From assembly GCF_002270055.1 (NCBI RefSeq), contig NZ_NIBG01000030.1, positions 1 to 45,655 on the forward strand: DNA of 45,655 nt, given 5' to 3'. Positions within the stretch are counted from its first letter, which is position 1, and each line of letters starts with the position of its first letter. Position numbers and translations under genes: made by a program. The notes beneath the pieces are model-generated. The model had not been told where the DNA came from and made no database searches. It was given only the letters and a program-made list of their open reading frames with translations. Source of the stretch: Anaeromicrobium sediminis (GTDB taxonomy: Bacteria; Bacillota; Clostridia; Peptostreptococcales; Thermotaleaceae). Positions 9,254 through 17,527 of the stretch are shown here, in pieces.

Positions 9254-9838
9254 ATGAATGGACGAAGTCATATGATTATTGGAACTGCAGCAAGTCTCCT
9301 ATTATTGCCTAAAATGGGATATGAATTTAATTTACTAACCAGTACAGCAGCTGCTTTAGGATCTTTGATTCCAGATATAGATCATCCTAAAGCACTTATT
9401 AATCAAAAGCTATTATTTAATAAGAACAAAGAGGGAAAGATTCTTTTTTATTGTACTAGTGGTGGTATTTTTCTTTACAAGGGATTTGAATCCTTTAGTA
9501 AGTCCATGATGTTTTTAGGTATCCTATTAATTCTAATAGGCCTATCTAAACATAGAACCTTTACCCATAGTTTAGGAGGAGTCTTAGTAATTAGCTACTA
9601 CATATTTTTTCTATTTAATGAACAAATGATAATGGATAATATAACCTATGCCACTATTATAGGGGTAGTCTCCCATTTAGTATGTGACTTTTTCACCAAG
9701 GAAGGTGTTGAGATGTTTTATCCCTTAAGTCATAAGAAATATAGGTTCCCATTTACTATTACAACGGGAAGTGTGGCTGAGTCTGCAATAAACTTAATAT
9801 TTATATTTATAATTTTTAATGAAACCATAATAAAATAA
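9254..9838 (+). CDS. YdjM/DUF457-family membrane-bound metal-dependent hydrolase
   Basis: A 194-aa integral membrane protein of the YdjM family. Conserved polar motifs are present: NGRSHMIIG at the N-terminus, LIPDIDHPKA (about 37-46), HRTFTHSLGG (about 97-106), and SHLVCDFFTKEGVEMFYPLS (about 138-157). These likely form a metal site facing the membrane. Several hydrophobic segments separate them. Members are often DNA-damage-regulated in other bacteria, but no LexA box is evident here. The ATG has GGAGAG upstream. Function is still poorly known. Confidence 0.85.
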   Translation: MNGRSHMIIGTAASLLLLPKMGYEFNLLTSTAAALGSLIPDIDHPKALINQKLLFNKNKEGKILFYCTSGGIFLYKGFESFSKSMMFLGILLILIGLSKHRTFTHSLGGVLVISYYIFFLFNEQMIMDNITYATIIGVVSHLVCDFFTKEGVEMFYPLSHKKYRFPFTITTGSVAESAINLIFIFIIFNETIIK

Positions 9839-9868
9839 TAGGGACGGTATATAAACCGTCCCTATTAT
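9837..9868. terminator. Bidirectional terminator
   Basis: AATAATAGGGACGG pairs with CCGTCCCTATTAT around a short AT loop, between convergent genes. The minus-strand gene's stop codon lies inside the hairpin. Confidence 0.88.
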
Positions 9869-10782
9869 CTATTTACAGACCTGGCCATGGCCCTGTATGT
9901 ATGTCTTTTCCCTCTTATGGCTATGGAATAATACATTATGTTCTCTGGTGTGGCAATTCCTGGTGACATGCCACAATCACCTATATGGTGTATATCCGTT
10001 CCTGTCATTTTACTCCATAAGGCAATTTTTTCTATAACTTCTTTACTGCTACCTTCTTGGGATGTGCCTATGGCAGTCATAGTGAGTTTTCCTTTTTTAT
10101 GAGCCATACTCACAAACTTTTGAATTTTTTGTACATCTATCCCTGGCACAGTTCCTGGTGCTGGTAATAAAAGAATATCAACCCCAGCTTCTAGAAACTT
10201 TTCTATAGTTTCTTCATTTATTATATTTTCTCCACTTTCATGTATGCTTCCTGAAGAATGCATTTTCCCAGATGTAATTATTAAATCATGAATACCTGCT
10301 TTTTTTATACGTCCTATAGTATTTAATATGGCATCATTACTAACTCCTGTACTTGGATTTCCTGTAAGTACTACCATATCAGCCCCTTGATTTCTCAACC
10401 TTTTAATATTTTCTACCGTGGCCATTCTACCATTAGGTATATTAAGTTTTTCTCCCTTTAATTCCATACTTTCATCTACAGGTTCTAAGTTTACCCCAAT
10501 CATCTTCCCTGTCATTTCCTTTAATCTTTTAATTACATGTTCCCCTTTACCTATAGCACTTATCTTCGGATTATCCACGTCGTACATGTTTAAAAGAATC
10601 ATATCTGCCCCAAAGGATGCAGCTAATTCACCATTGCTTATATCTCCTAATAGGGGAGGCACTATACATATTATCTCTGATATTAAAGTCCTCCCTTCAG
10701 CAAGCCTAATACTAATGAGTTTCTCCTCTTTAGTCATGTCGTTTAAATTAGAGTAACTTAAATCTAATATTCTTTTAACCAT
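9865..10782 (-). CDS. TIM-barrel-like protein of unknown function
   Basis: A 305-aa soluble protein with repeating beta-alpha units such as FGADMILLNMYDVDNP, GADMVVLTGNPSTGVS, AGVDILLLPAPGTVPGID and TDIHHIGDCGMSPGI, which indicate a TIM barrel. I recall homologues carried as uncharacterised proteins, sometimes mislabelled haloacid-dehalogenase-like. A conserved HHIGDCG near the C-terminus may be an active site. It lies 15 bp after rarD on the same strand, so the two are probably co-transcribed. No reaction is proposed. Confidence 0.7.
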   Translation of the reverse strand: MVKRILDLSYSNLNDMTKEEKLISIRLAEGRTLISEIICIVPPLLGDISNGELAASFGADMILLNMYDVDNPKISAIGKGEHVIKRLKEMTGKMIGVNLEPVDESMELKGEKLNIPNGRMATVENIKRLRNQGADMVVLTGNPSTGVSNDAILNTIGRIKKAGIHDLIITSGKMHSSGSIHESGENIINEETIEKFLEAGVDILLLPAPGTVPGIDVQKIQKFVSMAHKKGKLTMTAIGTSQEGSSKEVIEKIALWSKMTGTDIHHIGDCGMSPGIATPENIMYYSIAIRGKRHTYRAMARSVNR

Positions 10783-10797
10783 GATCCCACTCCCCTT

Positions 10798-11691
10798 TTA
10801 AATTTGTTTCTTCATAGTTTGGGAAATTGTATATATAATTAGACCTAACCATATGAAACCAAAACTTATTAAATGACTAGTAGTAAATGGTTCTTTAAAA
10901 ATGTATATGCTTAAAAATAAAGTTATGGTAGGTGATATATATTGAGCAAATCCTATGGTTGATAGGGACACTAATCTTGTGGCTATGGAAAATATCATAA
11001 GGGGTACAACAGTTGCCATTCCTGAGAATAAAAGTGTAACAAAGGTGTGTGTTGGTATTTCCCTTAAGAACCCCGTTCCATTAAATTCTTTAAATAAAAT
11101 ATAGCCTATGGCAAATGGAACTAATAACAACATTTCTATAGCTAATCCCATTATTGAGTCCACGTGTGCATACTTTTTAAATAGACCATAAAAGGCAAAT
11201 GTAGCTCCTATAATAATTGCACCAATTGGAGCCTTACCATATCTATATGTAATAGTTAATACACCTATGGCTGCTAAAAGGACAGATATAATTTCATATC
11301 TATTAAGTTTCTCTTTTAAAATAAATACTCCTATTAAAACTACTATTAACGGGTTTATATAATAGGCCATAGTAACCTCTAATACTTTTCCCCTTCCTAT
11401 AGCAATTACAAAGAATAGCCAGTTTAGTCCAATGGATATGGAACTTAATATTATATACTTTCTCTTTTCTCTAGTAGATAAGATATCCTTTATTTTATTT
11501 ATTTTTCCCTGGAAACCTAATAAACTCATGGTAAATATGAATGAAAATATTATTCTATAAGCTACTAACTCCCTAGGAGGTATATTACTCAATTGCTTCC
11601 AGTATGCTGGCATTAATCCAAATACCAAAAAGCATACAACTGCCCATGTATTTCCACTTGTACCTCTACTCTTAACCCTTTCTAATTCCAT
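10798..11691 (-). CDS. rarD: EamA-family transporter, RarD type
   Basis: A 297-aa membrane protein with about ten transmembrane helices in two EamA repeats. The order WAVVCFLVFGLMPAYWKQL, PPRELVAYRIIFSF, AYYINPLIVVLIGVFILKEK and AQYISPTITLFLSIYIFKEPF is the RarD signature. Length matches E. coli RarD (about 296 aa). Substrates are uncertain; the family is linked to drug or metabolite export. The ATG has AAGGAG upstream. It is the first gene of a two-gene unit with the TIM-barrel gene. Confidence 0.88.
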   Translation of the reverse strand: MELERVKSRGTSGNTWAVVCFLVFGLMPAYWKQLSNIPPRELVAYRIIFSFIFTMSLLGFQGKINKIKDILSTREKRKYIILSSISIGLNWLFFVIAIGRGKVLEVTMAYYINPLIVVLIGVFILKEKLNRYEIISVLLAAIGVLTITYRYGKAPIGAIIIGATFAFYGLFKKYAHVDSIMGLAIEMLLLVPFAIGYILFKEFNGTGFLREIPTHTFVTLLFSGMATVVPLMIFSIATRLVSLSTIGFAQYISPTITLFLSIYIFKEPFTTSHLISFGFIWLGLIIYTISQTMKKQI

Positions 11692-11777
11692 GGTAAAAAT
11701 CTCCTTTATGTAGTATTATTTTTAAATTATAACATAAAGAAAATTTTATAACTTAGTTTCCTATAAACAAAAAAATA

Positions 11778-11800
11778 AAGTTAGTCTTCAAACTAACTTT
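11778..11800 (-). terminator. Terminator overlapping the stop of the MazF/AlbA_2 fusion gene
   Basis: AAAGTTAGT pairs with ACTAACTTT (11792-11800). On the minus strand a T-rich run follows. The stop codon TAG lies in the stem. Confidence 0.8.
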
Positions 11801-12692
11801 TAGGGCTTTTAAAAAAATCCTTATCACCTATTATCTTATTAAGGAGTCTCGTTTTTATTACTTCTTGAATTTCAGGCCCCTCTATTTTTTCATTTCTCCC
11901 ATCAAATCTAATATATAATTTATCATCCCTCGTAAAGTATAAAACGGAAGGGTCTGGAGAAGGTGGCACGTAAATTTCAATTATATAATAATCTTTTTCT
12001 ATTTTGCCATTTTTCTTTAATTTTATAAACTCTATAGTAAATAAAGATCTATCTACTACAGGCCTTATATATTTCAATCTATCTATGAATAACTGTCTTA
12101 TATCATCCCTATCTTCCCTATTCAAATAAGTTCCTTTTATTATTCCATCATCCGTTATTCCAAAATATATTTTACCAAATTTGTTGTTTTCACCATTTAA
12201 AAATCCACATATATATTTTTCTAGTTTTCTAGCCATCAAGTCCCTAGGTGCTTCTTGATCTACCCTAAATTCCTTAAACTCATATTCATTATCTTCATCC
12301 TTTTCAAAGGTAGAACCTATTTCGAAGAACCTTTCAAATTCCAATTGTTCCATTTTATTCTCATTATTTATTATCATATTCCAAGCTGCCAATATTTTTT
12401 TTCTTATTCTTTCATCATTTACTTGGCCTACTTTTACTACTAGTCTATTTTTATTTATAGTTTCGTTATGATTAACTAAGGCTATAGTATCCTTTTCATT
12501 GACCTCTATATCCACATGAAGAAGGTTGTTTTCATTTGCATATTTTTTAGGCGCTACTATTATAACATTCACGCATTGACTAAATTTATTTATGGCATTA
12601 TTAGAAATTACTAAAACACTCTTTACTTCTCCCATCTCAACTCCCTCTATAGGGATCTTTGCAAGATATATATCCCATTGCCTAATGAGCAT
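11793..12692 (-). CDS. Fusion of a MazF/PemK-like domain and an AlbA_2 (Schlafen-type) domain
   Basis: A 299-aa protein with two domains. Residues 1-110 match the MazF fold: RQWDIYLAKIP (usually RGDV/I), then SVLVISNN (usually RPVLVIQND), IIVAPKK and ETINKNRL. Residues about 140-290 match AlbA_2/Schlafen: EFKEFRVD, the glycine turn GKIYFGITDDG, and PSVLYFTRDDKLYIRFDGRNEKI. In EndoA-type toxins the catalytic Arg and Thr sit at RPVL and ITAQ; here they read K-S-V-L and K-K-Y-A, so RNase activity is doubtful. No antitoxin gene adjoins. It may be an RNA-binding regulator or a defence-type protein. GGGGGA precedes the ATG. Confidence 0.72.
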   Translation of the reverse strand: MLIRQWDIYLAKIPIEGVEMGEVKSVLVISNNAINKFSQCVNVIIVAPKKYANENNLLHVDIEVNEKDTIALVNHNETINKNRLVVKVGQVNDERIRKKILAAWNMIINNENKMEQLEFERFFEIGSTFEKDEDNEYEFKEFRVDQEAPRDLMARKLEKYICGFLNGENNKFGKIYFGITDDGIIKGTYLNREDRDDIRQLFIDRLKYIRPVVDRSLFTIEFIKLKKNGKIEKDYYIIEIYVPPSPDPSVLYFTRDDKLYIRFDGRNEKIEGPEIQEVIKTRLLNKIIGDKDFFKSPKS

Positions 12693-12748
12693 TATTGGTT
12701 TCCCCCTATCCCCAACTTATTTATATATATGTTAAAACAAGTAAAAAA

Positions 12749-12769
12749 AGACGCCCTAAAAGGCGTCCT
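12749..12769 (-). terminator. Terminator of the acetate transporter gene
   Basis: GACGCC and GGCGTC pair with a 6-nt loop. The minus strand continues with seven T. Confidence 0.88.
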
Positions 12770-12781
12770 TATTCCATTATA

Positions 12782-13396
12782 TTATGACTTTTTAATTATT
12801 CCAAGTGGTTTACCTAAAGGTAATATTTCTCTTCCAAAGTGACCATTTAATAGATTTCCTGCGAAACCATAGAATCCACAGATCGAAATCAGTAACTCAG
12901 AGTAAGCAGCTAAATTGTGTGCAAAGTGAGGTGCAATTCCAAATGCAACCATTGCTAATCCTAAGAATAAGAAATCGATTAAAAATAAAATAATAAATAA
13001 TATCTTTTGAATTTCCATAGCAGCAATTGTCATAACCACACTAAAAATGAAATACCCTATATATGCCATTCCTAATTGCTTTACATCAATTCCAGCCATT
13101 ATTGCTTCTCCAAAAACTCCATTTGTAATCATCCATGTTGTTCCTATTGAAAACCAGAATAATGCATATGCACCAAATACAGTTGTTCCAAAAAGGCTAT
13201 TTTGCTTTGCATCATGAATACAAGCAAATAATTGTGCAAATGCTCCTAAAAATATTGCCCATGGAATTAGTAATGAAGTTCCGCTTGTCCACCCTAATTT
13301 TTGAGAAGCTGCTACTAATGTTACCATTGCTAGTCCAAATTGTCCTAAAGCGGAAGGATTAATTGTACGGATTTTTACTGTTGTTTCATTGATCAT
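12782..13396 (-). CDS. Acetate uptake transporter, GPR1/FUN34/SatP family
   Basis: A 204-aa membrane protein with six predicted helices. The family signature appears near the start as NPSALGQFGLAMVTL (a variant of NPxPLGL) and later as GAYALFWFSIGTTWM. It moves acetate or succinate with protons through a hexameric channel. The start is ATG 13396, 11 bases after AGGAGG; the in-frame TTG at 13405 is only two bases from that site. A terminator separates it from the fusion gene downstream. Confidence 0.88.
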   Translation of the reverse strand: MINETTVKIRTINPSALGQFGLAMVTLVAASQKLGWTSGTSLLIPWAIFLGAFAQLFACIHDAKQNSLFGTTVFGAYALFWFSIGTTWMITNGVFGEAIMAGIDVKQLGMAYIGYFIFSVVMTIAAMEIQKILFIILFLIDFLFLGLAMVAFGIAPHFAHNLAAYSELLISICGFYGFAGNLLNGHFGREILPLGKPLGIIKKS

Positions 13397-13485
13397 CTTT
13401 TTCAAGTCCTCCTTATATTATATACACATATTACCATTAAATATCAAAAATGGACTTTTGTCAATATAATTACAACATTTTTCGA

Positions 13486-13650
13486 CTATCTTTTCATCTT
13501 GGCAAATGCCATTTTAGGCTGGTTACATGTAGGACATCTCCAATATTCGGGTAAATCTTCCCACTTTGTCCCTGCTTTTATATCATTTGTCCAGTCTCCT
13601 TTTTCTTCCTTATATGAATAACCACATACACTACATTTGTATATTTCCAT
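13486..13650 (-). CDS. Rubredoxin
   Basis: A 54-aa electron carrier that binds one iron through four cysteines. MEIYKCSVCGYSY gives the first CxxCG pair and YWRCPTCNQPK the second, with the typical aromatic spacing and GDWTNDIKAGTKWEDLPE in between. The second knuckle is CPTCN where most rubredoxins have CPxCG. GGGAGG lies eight bases upstream of the ATG. It would pass electrons to peroxide- or O2-reducing enzymes in an anaerobe. It lies between the MATE and acetate transporter genes and appears to be transcribed alone. Confidence 0.93.
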   Translation of the reverse strand: MEIYKCSVCGYSYKEEKGDWTNDIKAGTKWEDLPEYWRCPTCNQPKMAFAKMKR

Positions 13651-13672
13651 AATATTCCCTCCCAAATAAAAA

Positions 13673-13706
13673 AAGCTATATAAACTATAATACCCAAATA
13701 TAGCTT
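13673..13706 (-). terminator. Terminator of the MATE gene
   Basis: AAGCTATAT and ATATAGCTT form the stem. The minus strand then has a T-run. It ends just upstream of the rubredoxin Shine-Dalgarno site. Confidence 0.78.
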
Positions 13707-13727
13707 ATATAACTTTGAAATTTTTTC

Positions 13728-15101
13728 CTAATATACACTTGCTAGTCTTTCTTCTGAAATTCCATCAAGACCATCTAATTCCTTCTTTATTTTTGTAGCA
13801 AAGTAAAATGTAACTATTATTGTAAAGAAATCTGCTATAGGCTGACTTGCTATTAAACCATTTAATCCAAATAATTTGGGAAGTGTTAATAGGGCTGGTA
13901 CAAAGAATATACCTTGTCTTGATAAGGCTAGTATACTAGCTTCCTTTGCTTTACCCATGGCTTGGAATAATGATGAATAAACTGCTTGGAATCCAAAGAA
14001 AGGAAACAGTACGCAAAGGGCTCTTAATATGGTAACCCCCACTTCTATAACAGCTGGGTCCTTACTAAATATCATAATTATAGGTTCTGCAAAGATGGCA
14101 AATACTATACTTACACAAGTGGTAAATATACTAGCCCATCTTATGGTTATCTTAATTGTCTCTTTTAATCTATCATAAGACTTTGCTCCATAATTAAATC
14201 CTGCAAGGGGTTGGAATCCTTGACTTAATCCAAATATTACATACATACCGATTATTATTACTCTGTTAGTTACACCCATGGCAGCTACTACTGAGTCTCC
14301 AAAGGTAGCAGCTATACCATTCATCAACATCATTGCAAAAGTAGTTGTTAATTGTCTTACGAAAGTAGGTGTTCCTATTTTTAATATGTCATTATATATT
14401 TCTTTATCAAACTTTAAATTTTTAATGCTAATCTTTAACATGGATTTACCAGTAAATATATAACCTGCTAGCATTATGAAAGTTACAATTTGTGAAAATA
14501 CTGTAGCTATGGCTGCTCCACCAACACCCATGTCAAATTTAATTATTAATAATGGATCTAGGGCTATATTCAGTAAGGCTCCCGTTGACATGGCTATCAT
14601 ACTAAATTTAGAACTACCTTCTGCTCTTAATATATTATTCATAGTCATGTTCCCCATTATAAACACTGATCCTAATATGATCACTCTAAGATATTCTATT
14701 GCATAGGGCTTTATAGTAGCTGATGCTCCTATCATATTTACTATTTTATCCATAAATACTAATCCCAGTATAGTTGATAATATACCTAATACTAAAGTAG
14801 TAAATAGGGCCATATTAGCAGCTTTGTTGGCATTGTCTATTTCACGTTTTCCTAGGGCCCTTGATATATATGATCCTCCACCAATACCAAAGGTTAAACC
14901 TACAGTACTTAAAAGCATAAGTATGGGAAAACTCAGTGACACAGCCCCTATAGCAGCTGTTCCTACCATTCCCACAAACATTGTATCTACTGCATTATAT
15001 ACGGCATTTACAAGCATTCCTATAATAGCAGGTAAAGATAGGGCTATTAATGCTTTAGACACCTTTTCTTCTGCCATCAATTTCATTCTTTTATCTTCCA
15101 T
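13728..15101 (-). CDS. MATE family efflux transporter
   Basis: A 457-aa membrane protein with about 12 helices in two repeated halves. ALIALSLPAIIGMLVNAVYN and VDTMFVGMVGTAAIGAVSLSF at the N-terminus, and GLSQGFQPLAGFNYGA in the second half, are MATE signatures (NorM/DinF/MepA group). It exports cationic drugs or metabolites using Na+ or H+. It lies 22 bp after the TetR gene, so the regulator is the first gene of the operon and probably represses both. Confidence 0.93.
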   Translation of the reverse strand: MEDKRMKLMAEEKVSKALIALSLPAIIGMLVNAVYNAVDTMFVGMVGTAAIGAVSLSFPILMLLSTVGLTFGIGGGSYISRALGKREIDNANKAANMALFTTLVLGILSTILGLVFMDKIVNMIGASATIKPYAIEYLRVIILGSVFIMGNMTMNNILRAEGSSKFSMIAMSTGALLNIALDPLLIIKFDMGVGGAAIATVFSQIVTFIMLAGYIFTGKSMLKISIKNLKFDKEIYNDILKIGTPTFVRQLTTTFAMMLMNGIAATFGDSVVAAMGVTNRVIIIGMYVIFGLSQGFQPLAGFNYGAKSYDRLKETIKITIRWASIFTTCVSIVFAIFAEPIIMIFSKDPAVIEVGVTILRALCVLFPFFGFQAVYSSLFQAMGKAKEASILALSRQGIFFVPALLTLPKLFGLNGLIASQPIADFFTIIVTFYFATKIKKELDGLDGISEERLASVY

Positions 15102-15123
15102 TACCTCTCACTCCTTCTAAATC

Positions 15124-15690
15124 TCAGCACATACGTTTAACACGATATTTAATATATTTTATTGCATCTTCCTTTTCATATTTATTTCTCAAATGAACAC
15201 ATAGCATTAAAAGATCATAAGCCATATGTTCTATAAATTCTTCCTCTTCCTTAAATACACCCGCCTTTATTCCTTTAAGAATTACTCTTTTTATGATCTC
15301 ACTATTTTTTTGACCAAAGTTCTTCATCTTCTCATTAGTTTCTTTTTCTTTGTCCCTTTTATGAAGTTCCCTCATAAATTGGCTTCCCATACCTTTTCTA
15401 TTGATTATATCTTCATATATTGTGCTCAATATTTTTATTAGTTTCTCATCATAATTAACTTTTTCATCTTCTATTTCTTCACATTTTTTTAAGGTCCTAT
15501 TCCAACTATTCTCTAAAACTATACTAAATAAATCAAATTTATTTTTATAGTAATTATATAGAGTTCCCACAGCTATGCCTGTAGTCTTGGCTATGAATCT
15601 CATATCCACATTTTCATATCCCTTTTCTTTAAAAAGTTCCTCTGCTGTAGTTAATATCTTTTTATCTATATCCTTTATAACCTTTGGCAT
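15124..15690 (-). CDS. TetR/AcrR-family repressor of the MATE operon
   Basis: A 188-aa regulator. The N-terminal helix-turn-helix covers about residues 8-55 (ILTTAEELFKEKGYENVDMR, then GIAVGTLYNYYKNKFDLF). The C-terminal half is the divergent ligand-binding helical domain. AAAGGAG lies upstream of the ATG. Its promoter contains two near-identical palindromes, which implies autoregulation and control of the downstream MATE pump by an unknown ligand. Confidence 0.9.
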   Translation of the reverse strand: MPKVIKDIDKKILTTAEELFKEKGYENVDMRFIAKTTGIAVGTLYNYYKNKFDLFSIVLENSWNRTLKKCEEIEDEKVNYDEKLIKILSTIYEDIINRKGMGSQFMRELHKRDKEKETNEKMKNFGQKNSEIIKRVILKGIKAGVFKEEEEFIEHMAYDLLMLCVHLRNKYEKEDAIKYIKYRVKRMC

Positions 15691-15707
15691 AGTATCTCTC
15701 CTTTTTT

Positions 15708-15757
15708 GTGAACACAGTTCATAATAATATTATAATGAACACAGTTCATAAAATCAA
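15708..15757 (-). promoter_or_regulatory. TetR-MATE promoter with two operator palindromes
   Basis: On the minus strand the -35 is TTGATT (15757-15752) and the -10 is TATAAT (15734-15729), 17 bp apart. ATGAACACAGTTCAT (15735-15749, a 6-3-6 palindrome) fills the spacer. A second copy, GTGAACACAGTTCAT (15708-15722), covers the expected start point. Centres are 27 bp apart. Such placement fits repression by the adjacent TetR protein. Confidence 0.8.
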
Positions 15758-15787
15758 GTGGATAAATATTAAAAATTTATTAAGAAA

Positions 15788-15955
15788 ATCATACTCCGTA
15801 TGATTCGTTATGGAACCCTATGGTTCCCTTCGACGGTTGCTATCGCAACCTGAACACCTTCCTTTAAAGAGGTAGGGGAATCCTTCCCCCACACCCCCTT
15901 TTTTTACTTATCTGCAGTTTTGAAAATGTTGTGATTTTTAAGTAAGTAAAAAAAT
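15788..15955. repeat. Dispersed multi-hairpin repeat, copy 1
   Basis: One of three copies in the same orientation (others at 23851 and 25251). Hairpins in order: ATCATAC/GTATGAT (15788-15804), GGAACC/GGTTCC, GGTTGC/GCAACC, then a CCTTCC...AGGGGAA...TTCCCCC block. A poly-T tract follows with ACTTA, matched 30-40 nt later by AAGTAAGTAAAAAA. This copy is the most diverged of the three. It lies between the TetR promoter and the terminator of the isochorismatase-like gene. Confidence 0.85.
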
Positions 15956-15959
15956 AAAA

Positions 15960-15995
15960 AGCATATGACTAAGTTTTACCTTAGAGTCATATGCT
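15960..15995 (-). terminator. Terminator of the isochorismatase-like gene
   Basis: AGCATATGACT and AGTCATATGCT form the outer stem. The minus strand continues with a T-rich run that leads directly into repeat copy 1. Confidence 0.85.
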
Positions 15996-16010
15996 CATTC
16001 ATTCTCAATA

Positions 16011-16553
16011 TTATTTAACTAATTTAGAGATAGTTCTAAACTCTGGTGCCTTTGAGTATCTACATAGTTCAAATAATAAGGATTCATATGTAGTAACTAT
16101 TACACCTGATTGGGCTAATCTGTTCATAGCCACTTTTCTATTGTTGTCACTTCTTGAACCAACACAGTCTTCTACTATTACAGGCTCATATCCCTTTGCC
16201 TTTAAATCTAAGGCAGTTTGCATTACACATATATGACTTTCTATTCCAGTTAATATAATAAATTTCTTTCCTGACTTTTCCATATACTCCATCATATTTT
16301 CATCATCGCAACAGCTAAAACTAGTTTTCTCAAGTGGAGTATACTCACCTAATACTTCTTGTAATGTTTCTACAGTATGTCCTAACCCCTTAGTATACTG
16401 CTCAGATACTAGGATATCTACTCCCATAGTTTTTAATCCTTCTATTAAAATTCTTAAATTTTTAGCTAGATTTTCATTATCATGGATATGAGGTAATAGT
16501 ACCTCTTGTACATCTACTAGCACTGCCATAGTTTCTTCTTTTAATATTCTCAT
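16011..16553 (-). CDS. Isochorismatase-family cysteine hydrolase (YcaC-like)
   Basis: A 180-aa hydrolase. The catalytic triad is visible: D14 in VLVDVQEVLL, K76 in LEKTSFS and C109 in GIESHICVMQTALDL, the last also carrying the cis-peptide stretch. It belongs with nicotinamidase-related and YcaC-like hydrolases that cleave amides or imines. The metal-binding pattern of true nicotinamidase is not obvious, so the substrate is unknown. It is monocistronic, with GAGGGGG upstream of the ATG and repeat copy 1 after its terminator. Confidence 0.87.
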   Translation of the reverse strand: MRILKEETMAVLVDVQEVLLPHIHDNENLAKNLRILIEGLKTMGVDILVSEQYTKGLGHTVETLQEVLGEYTPLEKTSFSCCDDENMMEYMEKSGKKFIILTGIESHICVMQTALDLKAKGYEPVIVEDCVGSRSDNNRKVAMNRLAQSGVIVTTYESLLFELCRYSKAPEFRTISKLVK

Positions 16554-16642
16554 AGTTCTTCCCCCTCGTTCAAATTCTATTTCCTACATTTAATATTATA
16601 TTACGTTCTTTAATAGTTCTGCAACAATTTAAATGGATAGTA

Positions 16643-16673
16643 AAAAAAGCTCACCTCTTCGGTGAGCCTTTTA
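16643..16673 (-). terminator. Terminator of the reductase/DUF1858 operon
   Basis: AAGGCTCACC and GGTGAGCTTT (minus strand) form a stem around GAAGA/TCTTC and end in seven T. Confidence 0.9.
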
Positions 16674-16675
16674 AA

Positions 16676-16861
16676 TTATTTATTTAATTCTTCTAATAAT
16701 TTTTCTAAATCAATTCCATGGATTTCTGCTGCTTGTTCTAGCGTCTCCATTTGTGATGATGGACAACCTAGACAACCCATTCCAAATCCCATTAAAATAT
16801 TTGGTGCATTTTTATTTACCTTTAATACATCTGCTATAACACTGTCCTTAGTTATTTTCAT
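16676..16861 (-). CDS. DUF1858 protein (hybrid-cluster-protein-associated redox disulfide domain)
   Basis: A 61-aa protein consisting only of the DUF1858 domain: ITKDSVIADVLKVNKNA, then MGFGMGCLGCPSSQMETLEQAAE with the CLGC cysteine pair at about residues 30-33. The domain also occurs fused to hybrid cluster proteins and ScdA-like repair proteins, hence a proposed thiol/disulfide or metal-handling role in nitrosative stress. AGGAGG precedes the ATG. It is the third gene of the operon that starts with the sulfite-reductase-like gene. Confidence 0.88.
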   Translation of the reverse strand: MKITKDSVIADVLKVNKNAPNILMGFGMGCLGCPSSQMETLEQAAEIHGIDLEKLLEELNK

Positions 16862-16873
16862 ATTAATTCCCTC

Positions 16874-17527
16874 CTATTTACTAATCACATTTTTCATTAT
16901 TATTAAACCATTATTTTTTTCAATACCAAATGTGTATGAAAACTCTCCATTAGCTGTTTCAATAAAGTTGTTTATAAAACCTGTTCTTAAAGTATAATAA
17001 ACTTGTACGTCTCCATCAACTGCTTCCCAATAGTTCTTGTGTAAGCAGTCAACTGCATTCCATACTATATGATCATCATCCTTTTCTACTACACTATTTA
17101 CATTATCACAAGGCATTCCCTCTAAAATGTAATTGTTAAGAGCCTTATATAAAGCAGGAGCGTCTTTAATGTTTTCACCTTTTACTTCTTCTCCATACTT
17201 TCTTCCCATCTTACAATAAACGTCCTTAGCTACATCTAGTACCATATTTCCATGCTTATCCATAAGCTTTGAGATAATTGCCGCTTGTCTAGTTTCAACT
17301 ATTCTAATTTTTTCTTGTAACCAACCGTGGATATTGTTTGTATCGATTAATTCTTCTAATTCAACCTTTGGAATTAAATCTCCATGGGCATTACGCATGG
17401 TATTTACTACCTCATCCACATCTAATCCCTTTTCCTTTAAGTCTTTTATTAATACCTCTTCTGTTTCCTCAAATACTCTTATCTTATTGAATAGCCAATG
17501 ATGAATTGGTCCTAAAAATCTACTCAA
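16874..17527 (-). CDS. Unrecognised protein with an internal N-terminal duplication
   Basis: About 217 aa from TTG 17527, chosen because AAGGAAG lies nine bases upstream; the GTG at 17536 abuts that site. Two related segments stand in tandem: IHHWLFNKIRVFEETEEVLI and IHGWLQEKIRIVETRQAAII, each followed by a helix with K.LMDKHG-like sequence. The C-terminal part (VWNAVDCLHKNYWEAV, YTFGIEKNNG) vaguely recalls L-2-amino-thiazoline-4-carboxylate hydrolase-like domains, but I am not certain. It overlaps the reductase gene by 8 nt, so translation is coupled. It may act as a partner or carrier for that protein. Confidence 0.7.
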   Translation of the reverse strand: MSRFLGPIHHWLFNKIRVFEETEEVLIKDLKEKGLDVDEVVNTMRNAHGDLIPKVELEELIDTNNIHGWLQEKIRIVETRQAAIISKLMDKHGNMVLDVAKDVYCKMGRKYGEEVKGENIKDAPALYKALNNYILEGMPCDNVNSVVEKDDDHIVWNAVDCLHKNYWEAVDGDVQVYYTLRTGFINNFIETANGEFSYTFGIEKNNGLIIMKNVISK

